A stretch of 64,000 nt of DNA, from assembly GCF_932276165.1 (NCBI RefSeq), contig NC_063997.1, forward strand, positions 7,574,001-7,638,000, given 5' to 3'. This DNA comes from Plutella xylostella (lineage: Eukaryota > Arthropoda > Insecta > Lepidoptera > Plutellidae). Of the stretch, positions 26,501-34,647 are shown piece after piece; positions within the stretch are counted from its first letter, which is position 1, and each line of letters starts with the position of its first letter. Position numbers and translations under genes: made by a program. The notes under the pieces are model-generated. The model was not told the origin of the DNA and ran no database searches. It saw only the letters and a program-made list of their open reading frames with translations.

Positions 26501-29500
26501 GCACAAATAATATTTTCGACAAACTAAAATTTAAGTAATATAACGAAAAATTACGTAATTTCTTAAAGTTTTAATCAGCCATATTTCGAAAGTACATAAG
26601 TGGCTCTTAGAACTTGAAAAACTATTTTTTTTCCTTTTTTAATTACCTTAGAAGCTGGAAGGACTTTAATGTAATCATCAAACATCCGATAAATCAATCT
26701 CCACCATATTAAACAGTCTACCACATTCATCGTCTGTTCTTGAGAACAATAGCACGAAATCACCTTTTTCACTAACGAAACTTTTTATTACTGCAGCGCA
26801 AGTGTATTGGACGTTCCTTTCGCTTCGTACTTTAACCAAAACGTGTAGTTTCTCTTCAATTTTTCGTTGATGAATATCCTCAGGTTGGAGTGTTTGGTAA
26901 GAATGTGACAGATTTGTCGTGTGACAGAGGGGTAAAATGTATTGCAAAGTCGAATAGTATTTAAACAGTAACATAAAATGTATTATTCACATGTTGATTG
27001 CAAAGTAATCGTTATTACCAATGAGTAAATAACAAAATAATAATTTAAATATATTTTATTTTAACAATTACCTACGTGACGAAGCTGTCGCCGAATAAAC
27101 ACACGCACCTCCTGTCACACTTTGCGGGTGGCCGATACGCGGTGTCTGGATCTCTAAGGGGAAATCTTACCAAGGGGGAAAAGGAGATCTTAAACTCTGA
27201 TCGATGGCAATAAGGACGAGTGGCTCAAACAAATATTTTAAATGGCAACCTACGTGACAGAGTGTAACTACTAAAACATTGGGTAGTGAGAGACAATTTT
27301 TCAACAATTTTTTTAAATATTTCAGAAACATTTTAAAAATATATATTTTGTTTTACTAAATAAGTAATATCTTCTGGAGTTTATATAAAATTTTATATTT
27401 TATCTCGTCATATATTTTTTTTCTAACATTATGAAATATACGCAGGATGAAGTGGCAGGAGACAGCCAAGATTCGTATGAAATACACCTCTGTCACGCGG
27501 ATTTACCACTCTGTAACGTAATTTTAAATACAAAAATATAAATTTATATTTTTGTAAACGTTCACAGCCGTTGTGTTTTTAGTACAATGCACGTTGAAAT
27601 ATAAATAAATAAATAAATATTTGTAAAACTCATGATATTTTCCTCACAACTGGTGGAGACACAGTTATGTAGGTTAAAAAGAAGAACTGCCCAACACCGG
27701 CTATAATACGTTTCAATAACCCGACGGTGAGTGAAAGTGAAAACACCATCACAAGTACGATACTGTCAAATGGGGGGCACTTAGGTAATTGCTTATCGAT
27801 TGGCTATATACCCGATAATCTTTCGCAATTAGTTAACCGCCATTGGAAATAATTTTATCCAATGTAAGGTTACACTTTATTTCACCTGCGATCGAAAGTT
27901 ATCAAGTAATTTTAGTTTAAAATTTATCAGAGTATAAATTTTCAACCTAACCTTTTTAATTGTTTAGTTTTAGTTATGTTCTTATGGTTATTAAAAACAT
28001 CTTCCTTAACTTAAACCCCTTCATACATAGGTTTCATCATCATCACCGGTGTGCTGATCATCGCCCGTCTGCTGGGAGAGACCCCCGGCTGGAGGACCTC
28101 CCTGGGCTTCTCCATCCTCGGAGTCATCATGTTCACCGCCGCCTGCGCCGTCATCTTCTATGGTAAGATTGTCTAAAACATTCTATTGTTTTCTATCAGT
28201 TTTGTAGTTGGAACTTATTAAGGAGGTTACAACCTCCTTTCAATTCTCTGTGTGCCTAATAGTTTTTCCGTAATAGTATTTTTTTCTTTTGTATCTCTTA
28301 TCAAAAATCGAATCTTCTGTTTTTAAATGTTACTAAACATATCCGCTCACTTGTCTCTACGATTCATATTTCGAAATACAAACGTCTTATTGTTCTGACT
28401 TGATGAGCTTATTATAGTTGCGATATGCGCTTGCGCCTTCATCACGACGTAAATATTTTACACCTACATGTTCATAGACCTTCTTTGTTTGAAGCATAAC
28501 AAGTCATTAGTATGCAAACTACATGCTAGCTGATGAAGGGCCTCTAGTGACATAGTTTTGTTCTATTCCACCGTTTAGTCTTTCCCCTAGAGGTGATGAG
28601 GTTTCCGGTCTCTTTTTTGATCATGGCCGAATGAAATGTCTCATTAGTCATTAGATAGAAACATGGGGAATATTGCCTAAATTACTTATCCCTTGCCAAA
28701 GCCAGAATGTGTAGGTTTAAATGTTTATTAAATGTATTTCTTTTGTGTAAATAATTTTGTGTGCTCTTTATTTCAATGGATCCATTTCAATCGACGTTTA
28801 TGAACTTAGTATTGAAATATAATTGTGTACTAGCTGCTTTTCCGTAGATAGAAACCAGCTAAACAATGTTAGTATCACTTCCATGTTTAGCTTCGATAAT
28901 ATTTGGAGTTGCTTAATTGCTTTTAGCCATTAGTTAGGTTTGGTCACATACCTACGTAGAATTTTAAAATATTCCTCAACAAATATTTATGAACAGTTCT
29001 TACGAGAAACTGCGCAGTCAGATTAAAATTAAATGGCTGTTCAGGAAATCACAGTCATAGTGATATTAACTTTTTAACTATTGATGAACGAACCCATTTA
29101 GACATAACCGCCGACAAAAAAATACAGGGATGTTACATAAATATAAGTATAATTTAAGATTATTTGTTTATCCCATACCTGTAACATAATTTCCTCTTTA
29201 TCCTATCTCCGTTTCATTCCTTGCAGATGTTTCGTTGTTGACAACTACCCGTAGTTATAATGGTTATGGTTATGGTACTGGCACTGGTACGTGAATCCAA
29301 ATAAGATCTACGAAATTTTTATTTGAGTGATTGAATTATAGCTTTACTATAATATGAATTGCTTTCTATAAAATTTCCTGCCTCAAATTAAATATCGTAG
29401 ATACTTATACTAGGTTTTTTGTGTTATTGTAGTTTTCATTATTTTTAATCCTTTTATTAGTTATTTTGTAGTTAGTAGTCATTGTGGTATTTTTAGGCAA

Positions 29501-32500
29501 GTTTTAATTACTTTTTGCTGTAGTTCGTTTCAGGCTTCTTTGCTACGGTATTTGTGATAACATTATTCACTGCAGTATTTATTTATGTTCAGCTACACAT
29601 TCTCTTACATCAATACTAACATTACTTAAGTATACCCATATTATAACAAAGAAAGATTTGTATTAAATAAGCAAAAAAACTTAATGAATAAAAATAAACT
29701 TTCATGAAGTATTCGATTATAATAAGTTAGTTGTTGGTACACAGCTCCACTTTTAAATCGGTACCTAAGAGGTATCTGTTGCATTCTATAATATTTGAAT
29801 CCGAAGTTAGCCTCAACCACCTCATTCATTAAAATCCATCACTTCCTCACTAGCCATTCAAGATCTAATTTTTCTTTTCTTCTTCCAGACTGGCACAGGT
29901 CGTACTACGCGAACATGCGTCCCAACAAGCAGGCGTACGACCTCCTCATCAGCTCGGGAGTCTTCGCCGTCATCAACGCGCTCGTGTTCCTCATCCACGC
30001 CTTCTTCACTTTCATCAAGGAGGCCGAATATTAAAAATAAATTCGAAAAAATGCTGCACCACTCCTCAGAATAAAGATTTAGAGGAAGGATAATATTTCA
30101 AAAGAGGTTTCATGGTTTTTGATTCAAAGTTAAAATTCGGTTGTGTTAATCTTTATACCTAACTGAATTAAGTTTTCATGTTTCAGTACCTAGTGTTGTT
30201 TAACTTCAGTATTAAAATGTTATTTTAAGGCTCTTTGTAAAATTTGCAAAAATAATTGTGTATAATGTTTTGTAGAAGGTAGGTATATTTAAGTTATGTA
30301 AGCATATTTTTGTAAAAATAATTTTGTTGTGAGAAACAAATTATGTTTTTGCCCTACGTTGCAGCTTTATAGTTGAAAAATGAAGCATTTTTTTTATTTA
30401 TGTTTTTATCGTTTTAAGACCGAATAATAATACATAGGCAATCGGTGTTCACCAAGACGAACATATTTAATCAGTATCATAATAATATGTTATATTTGTA
30501 TACTCTACAGGTTTTATATCAATCCGTAAATAAAACTATACAAAAACACGTCTGATTATAGTATTGTGGTGAACACCAGCCTAAATCTATTAATTATTTA
30601 TGTAGGTACTAGATGTACCTACCTACTTCGACATTCCGCTGAAAACCAAATTGTAGTGTTTTAGACTAAAATATAAGTAAGTTTTTAAGTAATCTTAATG
30701 ATAGACACCCTCTACTATCTATACACATAGCTTAAAAATAAAACATACCTAATAATTATGAACTTGATGAAAGCAAACCACCGTTAAAAATACTGTTCGT
30801 TATTTTTTATTTTAAAGTAAATTTTACTTATACGAATGTATAACACCTAAATGGTTACTCAACACCTATTCTTAACACATTTGTTTTTTTCATTTCTTTG
30901 TTATTTACTAACCAATACCCTTAATTATAAATAAGTTGTCTGAAAAAATCAGTATCCGTCCAGTTGTTAGTTTTTATACATCTTTTATTAATATTTTTTA
31001 GAAAACCTTATTAAGTTAGGTATTGTAAAATGATTTGTCGCATATTAAACATGTAATCAGTTTCAGTAATTTAACTGCAGTAGGTAAGTTTAATTTGTAT
31101 ATTCGAATTCTTTTTTTGTCAGAATGGTGTGATGCATAAATTCCCAAAGGTGCATTATATTATAAATAGATAGGTACTTACCTACTTATTTACTTGGGTA
31201 AGTACTAGGTATTTAATATTATTAGCATATGCTTGATGGTTCTGATCAAATATAATCAAATTCATTAGGTTTAGTATTGCTTAGGGTTTATCTAAGTAAA
31301 ACAGACTTTCACATTACATAATACCTATTTATAATCTCGTTTATTATTTAAATTACATAATAAGTTTTAAAATGCAGGCGCTAATGTTACCTAAACGTTT
31401 AATTTCATATATTTTTTCGTAAATTATATAGGTACATTCAAATAAAAAGGTACTGGCAGTAACCCCATGTTAAATCATGTTGTAATTATATTAACATAAA
31501 TAAATTTAATACATAATACACTATGATATGATTTAAATAAACTACATTTATTTATTCAGTTGTTTCCATTCATAATACAATCAATGCTATAAGTACTATG
31601 GTATGGTTACCTAATTAATAATTATATAAGTCATTGCCTAAAACTGGCGAAATTTACAATTTATTTCTGCCACCTGGCTTAATTAGCGGCTTAGGTGACC
31701 CATCAATTTGAAGAGGCATAACATTCTCCAACTATCCTACCTGTAAAAGTGACGAAACGTCGGGATTCGTTCGATTAGAAAGGCCGCAAACTAAAGCATG
31801 GGCGGCCGCCAACTGGCACATAGTGACCCTACCGAGCCGAAGGACATTGTCACAACAAGAAGGAGTAGCATGGGTAGCAGGACAAAATAACAACAACTGA
31901 TCTGACTGAGTAATCCGTCACCATAACAACCGGTCTAGTGTTTGTTACGACACGATAAGAGAAAAAGTTAGGTAGGTACCTAAGTAATATTATTTTACAT
32001 CTTAGGTTGTATTACGGGTTGGAGTCATATCCGTCATAGTAATTTTTTTTTATGCAATTTTTTTTTATAGATTATTAAATTTTTCCATACATAACCAGAA
32101 GGTGTTAGGTACCTACATCGAATATCACGACAACGAAAACGGTGCCTCAAAAGGTCGTCAACGCGATGGTACGGGACACGGGTACGCCATAACGAATATA
32201 TCCATGTCGAACCTTTAAACTTTTCGCATCTAAAAGTTTATCCACCGAATATCACCTGCCGAAAAATATTGTTTTACTAGCGACATAATTTTTATAAGAT
32301 TTCTTATTTTCTTTGGATAAAATCTGCCAACTTGTAAACTTTTCAAACACTTCGCGCTTAAATGGCTGATTTTTTAGGGCCAATCAAAAGTAAGTATTTG
32401 AATCAAATTTGAATGAACCAATCACAGGTGACTCAATGAACACTATAGATACATCAAGGACTTTGTATATACAAAGTCCTTGAGATAGTTGAGATACATA

Positions 32501-33045
32501 GATACGTTCAAAAATATTTTTTATTAGTTCAGAAACTTTGAGCCTAGAAATTTGTATTAATTATATTGTTTTATAAATGTTTAAAGTACCATGGTATCTT
32601 TTCCATCAGGTCGGTAGTTGTAGGTACATCCTGAGTGAAGTCAGGTTTCTCTGGCAAAGATTGTATCTATATACGAATGCAAAAAAAAACTTCTATATAC
32701 AGTATAAAAATTGGCATTTGTACATTCGAAACCTTGCATCAATGAAAAAAAATAATGTCAAATCTTGAAGTTCAATCAAAACATAACCTAAAAATAAGAC
32801 TTTACAACCAAAATAACATTATATTTCACGTAATGAACTGCGACTGCATTTTTTAAGCAGTAAATGTGTTCACTTACCTTTTCAGCTTTAGCCAGGTAGA
32901 TCCAGAGCTTCCTCCATGTGGAAAACTTCTTCTGGTCACTGAAATTGTACTGCATTTCCTTTGACGCATATCTAGTGCTTAGTGGAGACCGGTAGTTGCA
33001 ATATTCAGTATTCTGCAGCTCCAATGGTGCGTCTATAGAAAACAT
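4392..33045 (-). CDS. AdSL: Adenylosuccinate lyase (complete, 4 coding exons, giant first intron)
   Basis: Cytosolic lyase of purine synthesis: it cleaves SAICAR to AICAR and adenylosuccinate to AMP, releasing fumarate, as a homotetramer. Coding exons on the - strand are 33045-32878, 6286-6191, 5782-5583 and 5406-4392. Their GT/AG junctions are in phase 0, 0 and 2, giving 492 aa (the human enzyme is about 484). Exon 1 has the N-terminal YRSPLSTRYAS and FSDxxKFxTWRKLW motifs. Exon 2 continues exactly where the family predicts (LAKAEK then ELGLDISEEQ). Exon 3 has HLGATSCYVGDNTDL. Exon 4 has GFTHLQPAQLTTVGKR with H164 (a catalytic His in the family), the loop GSSAMAYKRNP with S294/S295, and ELPFMATENIIMA. 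The loop has Ala where relatives usually have Pro (MPYKRNP). Intron 1 is about 26.6 kb and contains two complete + strand genes. Identity is firm. Confidence 0.95.
6326..6426 (+). repeat. LINE 3'-end fragment (RTE-like, common in Lepidoptera)
   Basis: The stretch CTGGATGAGGGAGGCCGAGG, then TTGTGGCGCTCCTTGG, GAGGCCTATGTCCAACAGTGG and a TGATGATGATGA tail, matches the 3' coding end and tail of a LINE dispersed through lepidopteran genomes, as I remember it. It lies in ADSL intron 1 close to exon 2. The class is from memory, not a search. Confidence 0.55.
6427..8217. other. ADSL intron 1, proximal part; no gene seen
   Basis: AT-rich sequence with no ORF or exon I can support. At about 7340-7376 there is GTTTGTGTGCAATAAAGAGT followed by a TCTTCTTCTTC tail, the 3' end of a dispersed retroelement. 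The same motif occurs in reverse orientation at about 33310-33345. The distal end is upstream sequence of Ssk. Confidence 0.5.
8218..8264 (+). promoter_or_regulatory. GATA-factor motif cluster upstream of Ssk
   Basis: Three GATAA motifs occur in 47 bp: AGATAAG at 8218-8224, CGATAAA at 8243-8249 and TGATAAG at 8258-8264. They end about 130 bp before the Ssk start codon, a plausible promoter-proximal position. Gut genes in insects are often driven by GATA factors (GATAe, Serpent), and Ssk acts in endodermal epithelia. That link is inference; the motifs are seen directly. Confidence 0.4.
8393..14668 (+). CDS. Ssk: Snakeskin, four-pass smooth septate junction protein (nested in ADSL intron 1)
   Basis: Coding exons are 8393-8443, 12743-12939, 13926-14055 and 14573-14668, with GT/AG junctions in phase 0, 2 and 0, giving 157 aa (fly Ssk is about 162). 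It starts MVSVQTIATIVVKAFKI and continues VLNIVILVLYRTG and FLGVGGTWNLNEEKNPDAEI, the motifs I remember for Ssk. Four hydrophobic segments lie near residues 8-26, 51-75, 88-107 and 127-151. There is no cleavable signal peptide, and the tail is short and cytoplasmic. In the fly, Ssk works with Mesh and Tsp2A to build smooth septate junctions in midgut and Malpighian tubules, forming the gut paracellular barrier. The gene is antisense to its host ADSL. Intron 1 (4.3 kb) holds dispersed repeats. A likely poly(A) signal AATAAA is at 15035-15040. Weakest point: exon 1 is only 51 nt, but its donor, phase and N-terminal motif all fit. Confidence 0.9.
9835..9932 (+). repeat. Second copy of the RTE-like LINE 3' fragment, degraded
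   Basis: TAGTGGCTGGATGATGAATA, then CCGAGGACAACGTATTGTAG and CGCTCCTTGG, then a GTATGTAGGTCCAGTGG segment, align with the fragment at 6326-6426 in the same orientation, with more substitutions. Confidence 0.5.
11292..11494 (-). repeat. Short dispersed repeat (ACTAGCTGTTCCCGCG family), reverse copy
   Basis: It begins ACTAGCTGTTCCCGCGCGCT, then TTCGCTTCGCC, AGTTTTCCCGTGGGAATTCC, GGTCTAGACC, TTTTGGCGTGAAAGAGTAAC and TTTCGCATTTATAATATTA. The same sequence in the other orientation forms the outer layer of the TE nest at 54666-62724. Widespread in Lepidoptera by memory; class not assigned. Confidence 0.7.
11444..11546. repeat. Microsatellites (ACAG)n and (TA)n within the repeat tail
   Basis: A GACA-type tetranucleotide run occupies about 11444-11471, and an almost pure TA run about 11495-11546. 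Both sit inside or directly next to the short repeat, so they probably grew from its internal CTGTCTGTCTG segment and its tail. Confidence 0.9.
12940..14572 (+). other. Ssk introns 2 and 3
   Basis: Intron 2 is 12940-13925 and intron 3 is 14056-14572. No other gene is visible. Intron 3 holds a perfect 13-bp stem hairpin at 14366-14399 (TGCTTTATTTAAC, 8-nt loop, GTTAAATAAAGCA). Sequence around 13879 (GGACACCCTGTATA) resembles the end of a dispersed TE. Confidence 0.5.
14669..15412 (+). other. Ssk 3'UTR and gap before the next gene
   Basis: Ssk 3'UTR with AATAAA at 15035-15040. About 370 bp further is the next + strand gene's first coding ATG at 15413. A short upstream ORF starts at the ATG at 15313 and ends at a TAG before the main ATG, in a region that looks like 5'UTR. 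Confidence 0.5.
15413..30034 (+). CDS. Four-pass membrane protein, Snakeskin/MARVEL-like (nested in ADSL intron 1)
   Basis: Exon model: 15413-15547, 23797-23967, 25021-25126, 28031-28162, optional 29227-29286, 29889-30034, with phases 0, 0, 1, 1, 1. This gives 249 aa (229 without the 60-nt exon). An internal ATG at 23836 gives a 191-aa form starting MSAGDREAEAQAKK, which may be the main start. Hydrophobic segments are near residues 97-117 (VLSIIAIGLVVGTL), 129-150 (FIIITGVLIIARLL), 162-180 (LGVIMFTAACAVIFYD) and 220-243. There is no signal peptide. Layout, the LLGETPGWRTSL loop and the intron directly before VLSI recall Ssk (VLNI). It is probably a distant tandem relative acting in membrane or junction organisation; no function is proven. 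AATAAA is at 30036-30041 and 30070-30075. The last four exons are firm; linkage of the 15.4 kb exon rests on phase and open frame only. Confidence 0.75.
15548..23796 (+). other. Long intron 1 of the Ssk-like gene; no other gene supported
   Basis: Donor GTGAGT at 15548; acceptor TTTTTTGTTGCCAG ending at 23796. AT-rich. A GC-richer patch lies at about 16960-17090 with an open frame but no recognisable protein. ORFs around 19.1-19.5 kb and 20.25-20.58 kb overlap on opposite strands and look fortuitous. A candidate alternative first exon lies at about 20609-20706. Confidence 0.5.
20606..20706 (+). promoter_or_regulatory. Candidate alternative promoter and non-coding first exon of the Ssk-like gene
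   Basis: TTCAGT at 20606-20611 matches the arthropod initiator. About 100 nt downstream, TTTGATAG is followed by a good donor GTAAGA at 20707. The stretch between contains no ATG, as expected for a 5'UTR exon. Spliced to 23797 it would give the form that starts at 23836. This is purely sequence-based inference. Confidence 0.3.
23968..25020 (+). other. Ssk-like gene intron 2
   Basis: Donor GTAAGT at 23968, acceptor TTCCCCGCAG ending at 25020. Nothing else recognisable. Confidence 0.6.
25673..27692. mobile_element. 2.0 kb DNA-transposon-like element with 28-bp perfect terminal inverted repeats
   Basis: GGGCAGTTCTTCTTTTTAAC at 25673, continuing CCTACATAA to 25700, is repeated exactly in reverse complement at 27665-27692. 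Both ends abut AACA (25669-25672 and 27693-27696), a possible 4-bp target duplication. That would fit a Sola-like element but not piggyBac (TTAA). The interior is AT-rich with a damaged - strand coding remnant. It lies in intron 3 of the Ssk-like gene. The inverted repeats are certain; the family is not. Confidence 0.7.
26575..26974 (-). pseudogene. Frameshifted coding remnant inside the 2.0 kb TIR element
   Basis: Two - strand frames join with a shift near 26690. The first contains YTCAAVIKSFVSEKGDFVLL and RLFNMVEIDLSDV, the second FDDYIKVLPASKVIKKGKK. Together they read as one degraded C-terminal domain with a beta-rich pattern, plausibly from a transposase. No catalytic residues are visible and I cannot name the family. 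Confidence 0.4.
28163..29888 (+). other. Ssk-like gene introns 4 and 5 flanking the 60-nt optional exon
   Basis: Donor GTAAGA at 28163, acceptor TTCCTTGCAG ending at 29226, donor GTACGT at 29287, acceptor TCTTCTTCCAG ending at 29888. No other gene seen. Confidence 0.6.
29227..29286 (+). CDS. 60-nt symmetric (phase 1-1) candidate cassette exon of the Ssk-like gene
   Basis: Flanked by TTGCAG and GTACGT. It is 60 nt long and phase 1 on both sides, so inclusion adds 20 residues (VSLLTTTRSYNGYGYGTGTG) and skipping keeps frame: the upstream G plus AT or AC both give Asp. The insert falls just after TM3, in the loop before TM4, and is Gly/Tyr/Thr-rich from a GGTTAT tandem. Whether it is used is not shown by the sequence alone. 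Confidence 0.6.
30035..32877. other. 3'UTR of the Ssk-like gene and distal part of ADSL intron 1
   Basis: AT-rich. Poly(A) signals occur at 30036, 30070 and about 30529. I see no exon between these and the ADSL exon 1 donor at 32877. Contains the 30-bp palindrome at 32454-32483. Confidence 0.5.
32454..32483. repeat. 30-bp perfect palindrome in ADSL intron 1
   Basis: The half-site TCAAGGACTTTGTAT is followed at once by its exact reverse complement, with no spacer, about 400 bp into the intron from ADSL exon 1. It could be the core of a small foldback element or a cruciform-prone site. Confidence 0.9.
32878..33045 (-). CDS. AdSL: ADSL coding exon 1, separated by about 26.6 kb from exon 2
   Basis: ATG at 33045-33043, 56 codons, ending AAG before the donor GTAAGT (32877 downward), phase 0. 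The YRSPLSTRYASKEM and WRKLWIYLAKAEK motifs are the ADSL N terminus. The enzyme has no other N terminus near exon 2, and phase and protein sequence both continue into 6286-6191. Without this link the 3' exons would look like a truncated gene. Confidence 0.93.
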
Positions 33046-34647
33046 CTTGTAAATATCACTTTACTTTTATTTCCAAAATAAAATCACAATCCAACACACA
33101 ACTCAGCTGTCCGGTGAATAAATTATTTTGACAGATGTTGTTGACAGAAGAATAGCTGAACTGTGTGTTCAAGGTCAAAGAGCAATACGCAAGGCGGGAG
33201 AATCAAACTATGATAATGATAACAAAGGGTTATCTCGCCAGGGGGCAACCGTCTCACGTAATAAAGTTGAATATTTTAAGAATTTTGGTATGTATACTTA
33301 GATAGATAGATAATTCTTTATTGCACACAAACACAGAAATTACACGAGGAAATACACAACATAGATGGTACAATTGGCGGCCTTATTACTAAGAGTAATT
33401 TCTTCCAGACTACCTCGGAGGAGAGAAATTATACATAAGAAAAAGGGGAGAGTGCAAAAAAATTACAAACATAACTTATACTTACAGGAAAATAATATTA
33501 TAACACCTAATCTATACCTAGTAATAGGTAATATAAAATACATAAAACATACTTATATACTTGAATATATACATACTATTAAATATATAATAAATTTAAA
33601 TACTATTAAATATATAATAAACTTATTTCAATGTTAGGTAAGTATTAGTATTTTGTATGGTAAGAGCTACATAGAAGTTACTTAGCCTCAGTGGCTAGCC
33701 GCTACATAGGGCGTTCATGTGTTCTGCATTTTTGAGTAGGGAAGTATACTTACATCAAAATACAAATATGGCCTTCACAACCAAAACAAATAGGTATACT
33801 TACAAGTAGTGATGCAATTTGTAGGAGCGATGAATGGCTTCATAGCGCTATCGTAATAAATAAATGGTAATATTTATAATCACGTCATTGTGATTTTATT
33901 TGTGCTCCATAATATGGAGATGATCAGAGAAGTAGTACATTTTTCTTTTCTTCTCAATAAACTTTATAATAGGTAAGAAGCTATCCAACAGATACTAAAA
34001 TGATTCCCCGTTTCCCTGAAGGCACATTATGTACATAAGTGCGTAGGAAAATAAAAGTATTTTTTTGTAAAAATGCACTTTATTTACAACAATATCAATT
34101 TCAATATAAAATCTTGGACTTTTAATCATATAAAATATTTACCTATTTTACATAAACATCAATAGAAATCTCCACTAGGTCTAGTTTAGTGCATTTTTAT
34201 TTGGCAGTTTAACGGTACTTATGTTTTATTGGTACGGTATAATGTTAGGTATATGACAGTTATACAAGGCACCATTTGATAAGTAGTAAGCACAGGTTTT
34301 ACATCCATACCTATAGTTTCGTATTGTCTCAATCGCATTTTATAGTTAAATAGATTTAAATCTGTACATAGCATTTGTTAACATAGATTTAACTGTAACA
34401 AAAATACTATCACACTACACACCAATATACATACATACAAGGTACAACCAAAAGTTCAAGTTTTTACAACAAAAAACAATCAAATACTGAAGTTGCTACA
34501 TCTTTGTCATTAGCCTATGTGTTTGAGCTTATAAACGTTGCAAATCATAATATCCCTAGATCTTTATGTCTTAGTAAATATTTGAAATGTTTTCAGTGAT
34601 TGGAGTTACTGTATGCTGTTTAGCTTATAGTCTGTTGTTAAAATACT
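33046..34647. other. ADSL 5' flank and HSDL2 3' flank
   Basis: ADSL promoter and 5'UTR lie just above 33046 on the - strand. From about 33305 a - strand retroelement 3' end is visible (TTCTTTATTGCACACAAAC, the reverse complement of the 7340-7376 motif), extending perhaps to about 33450. HSDL2 3'UTR occupies about 34060-34647, with AATAAA on the - strand (TTTATT at 34079-34084). Confidence 0.5.
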
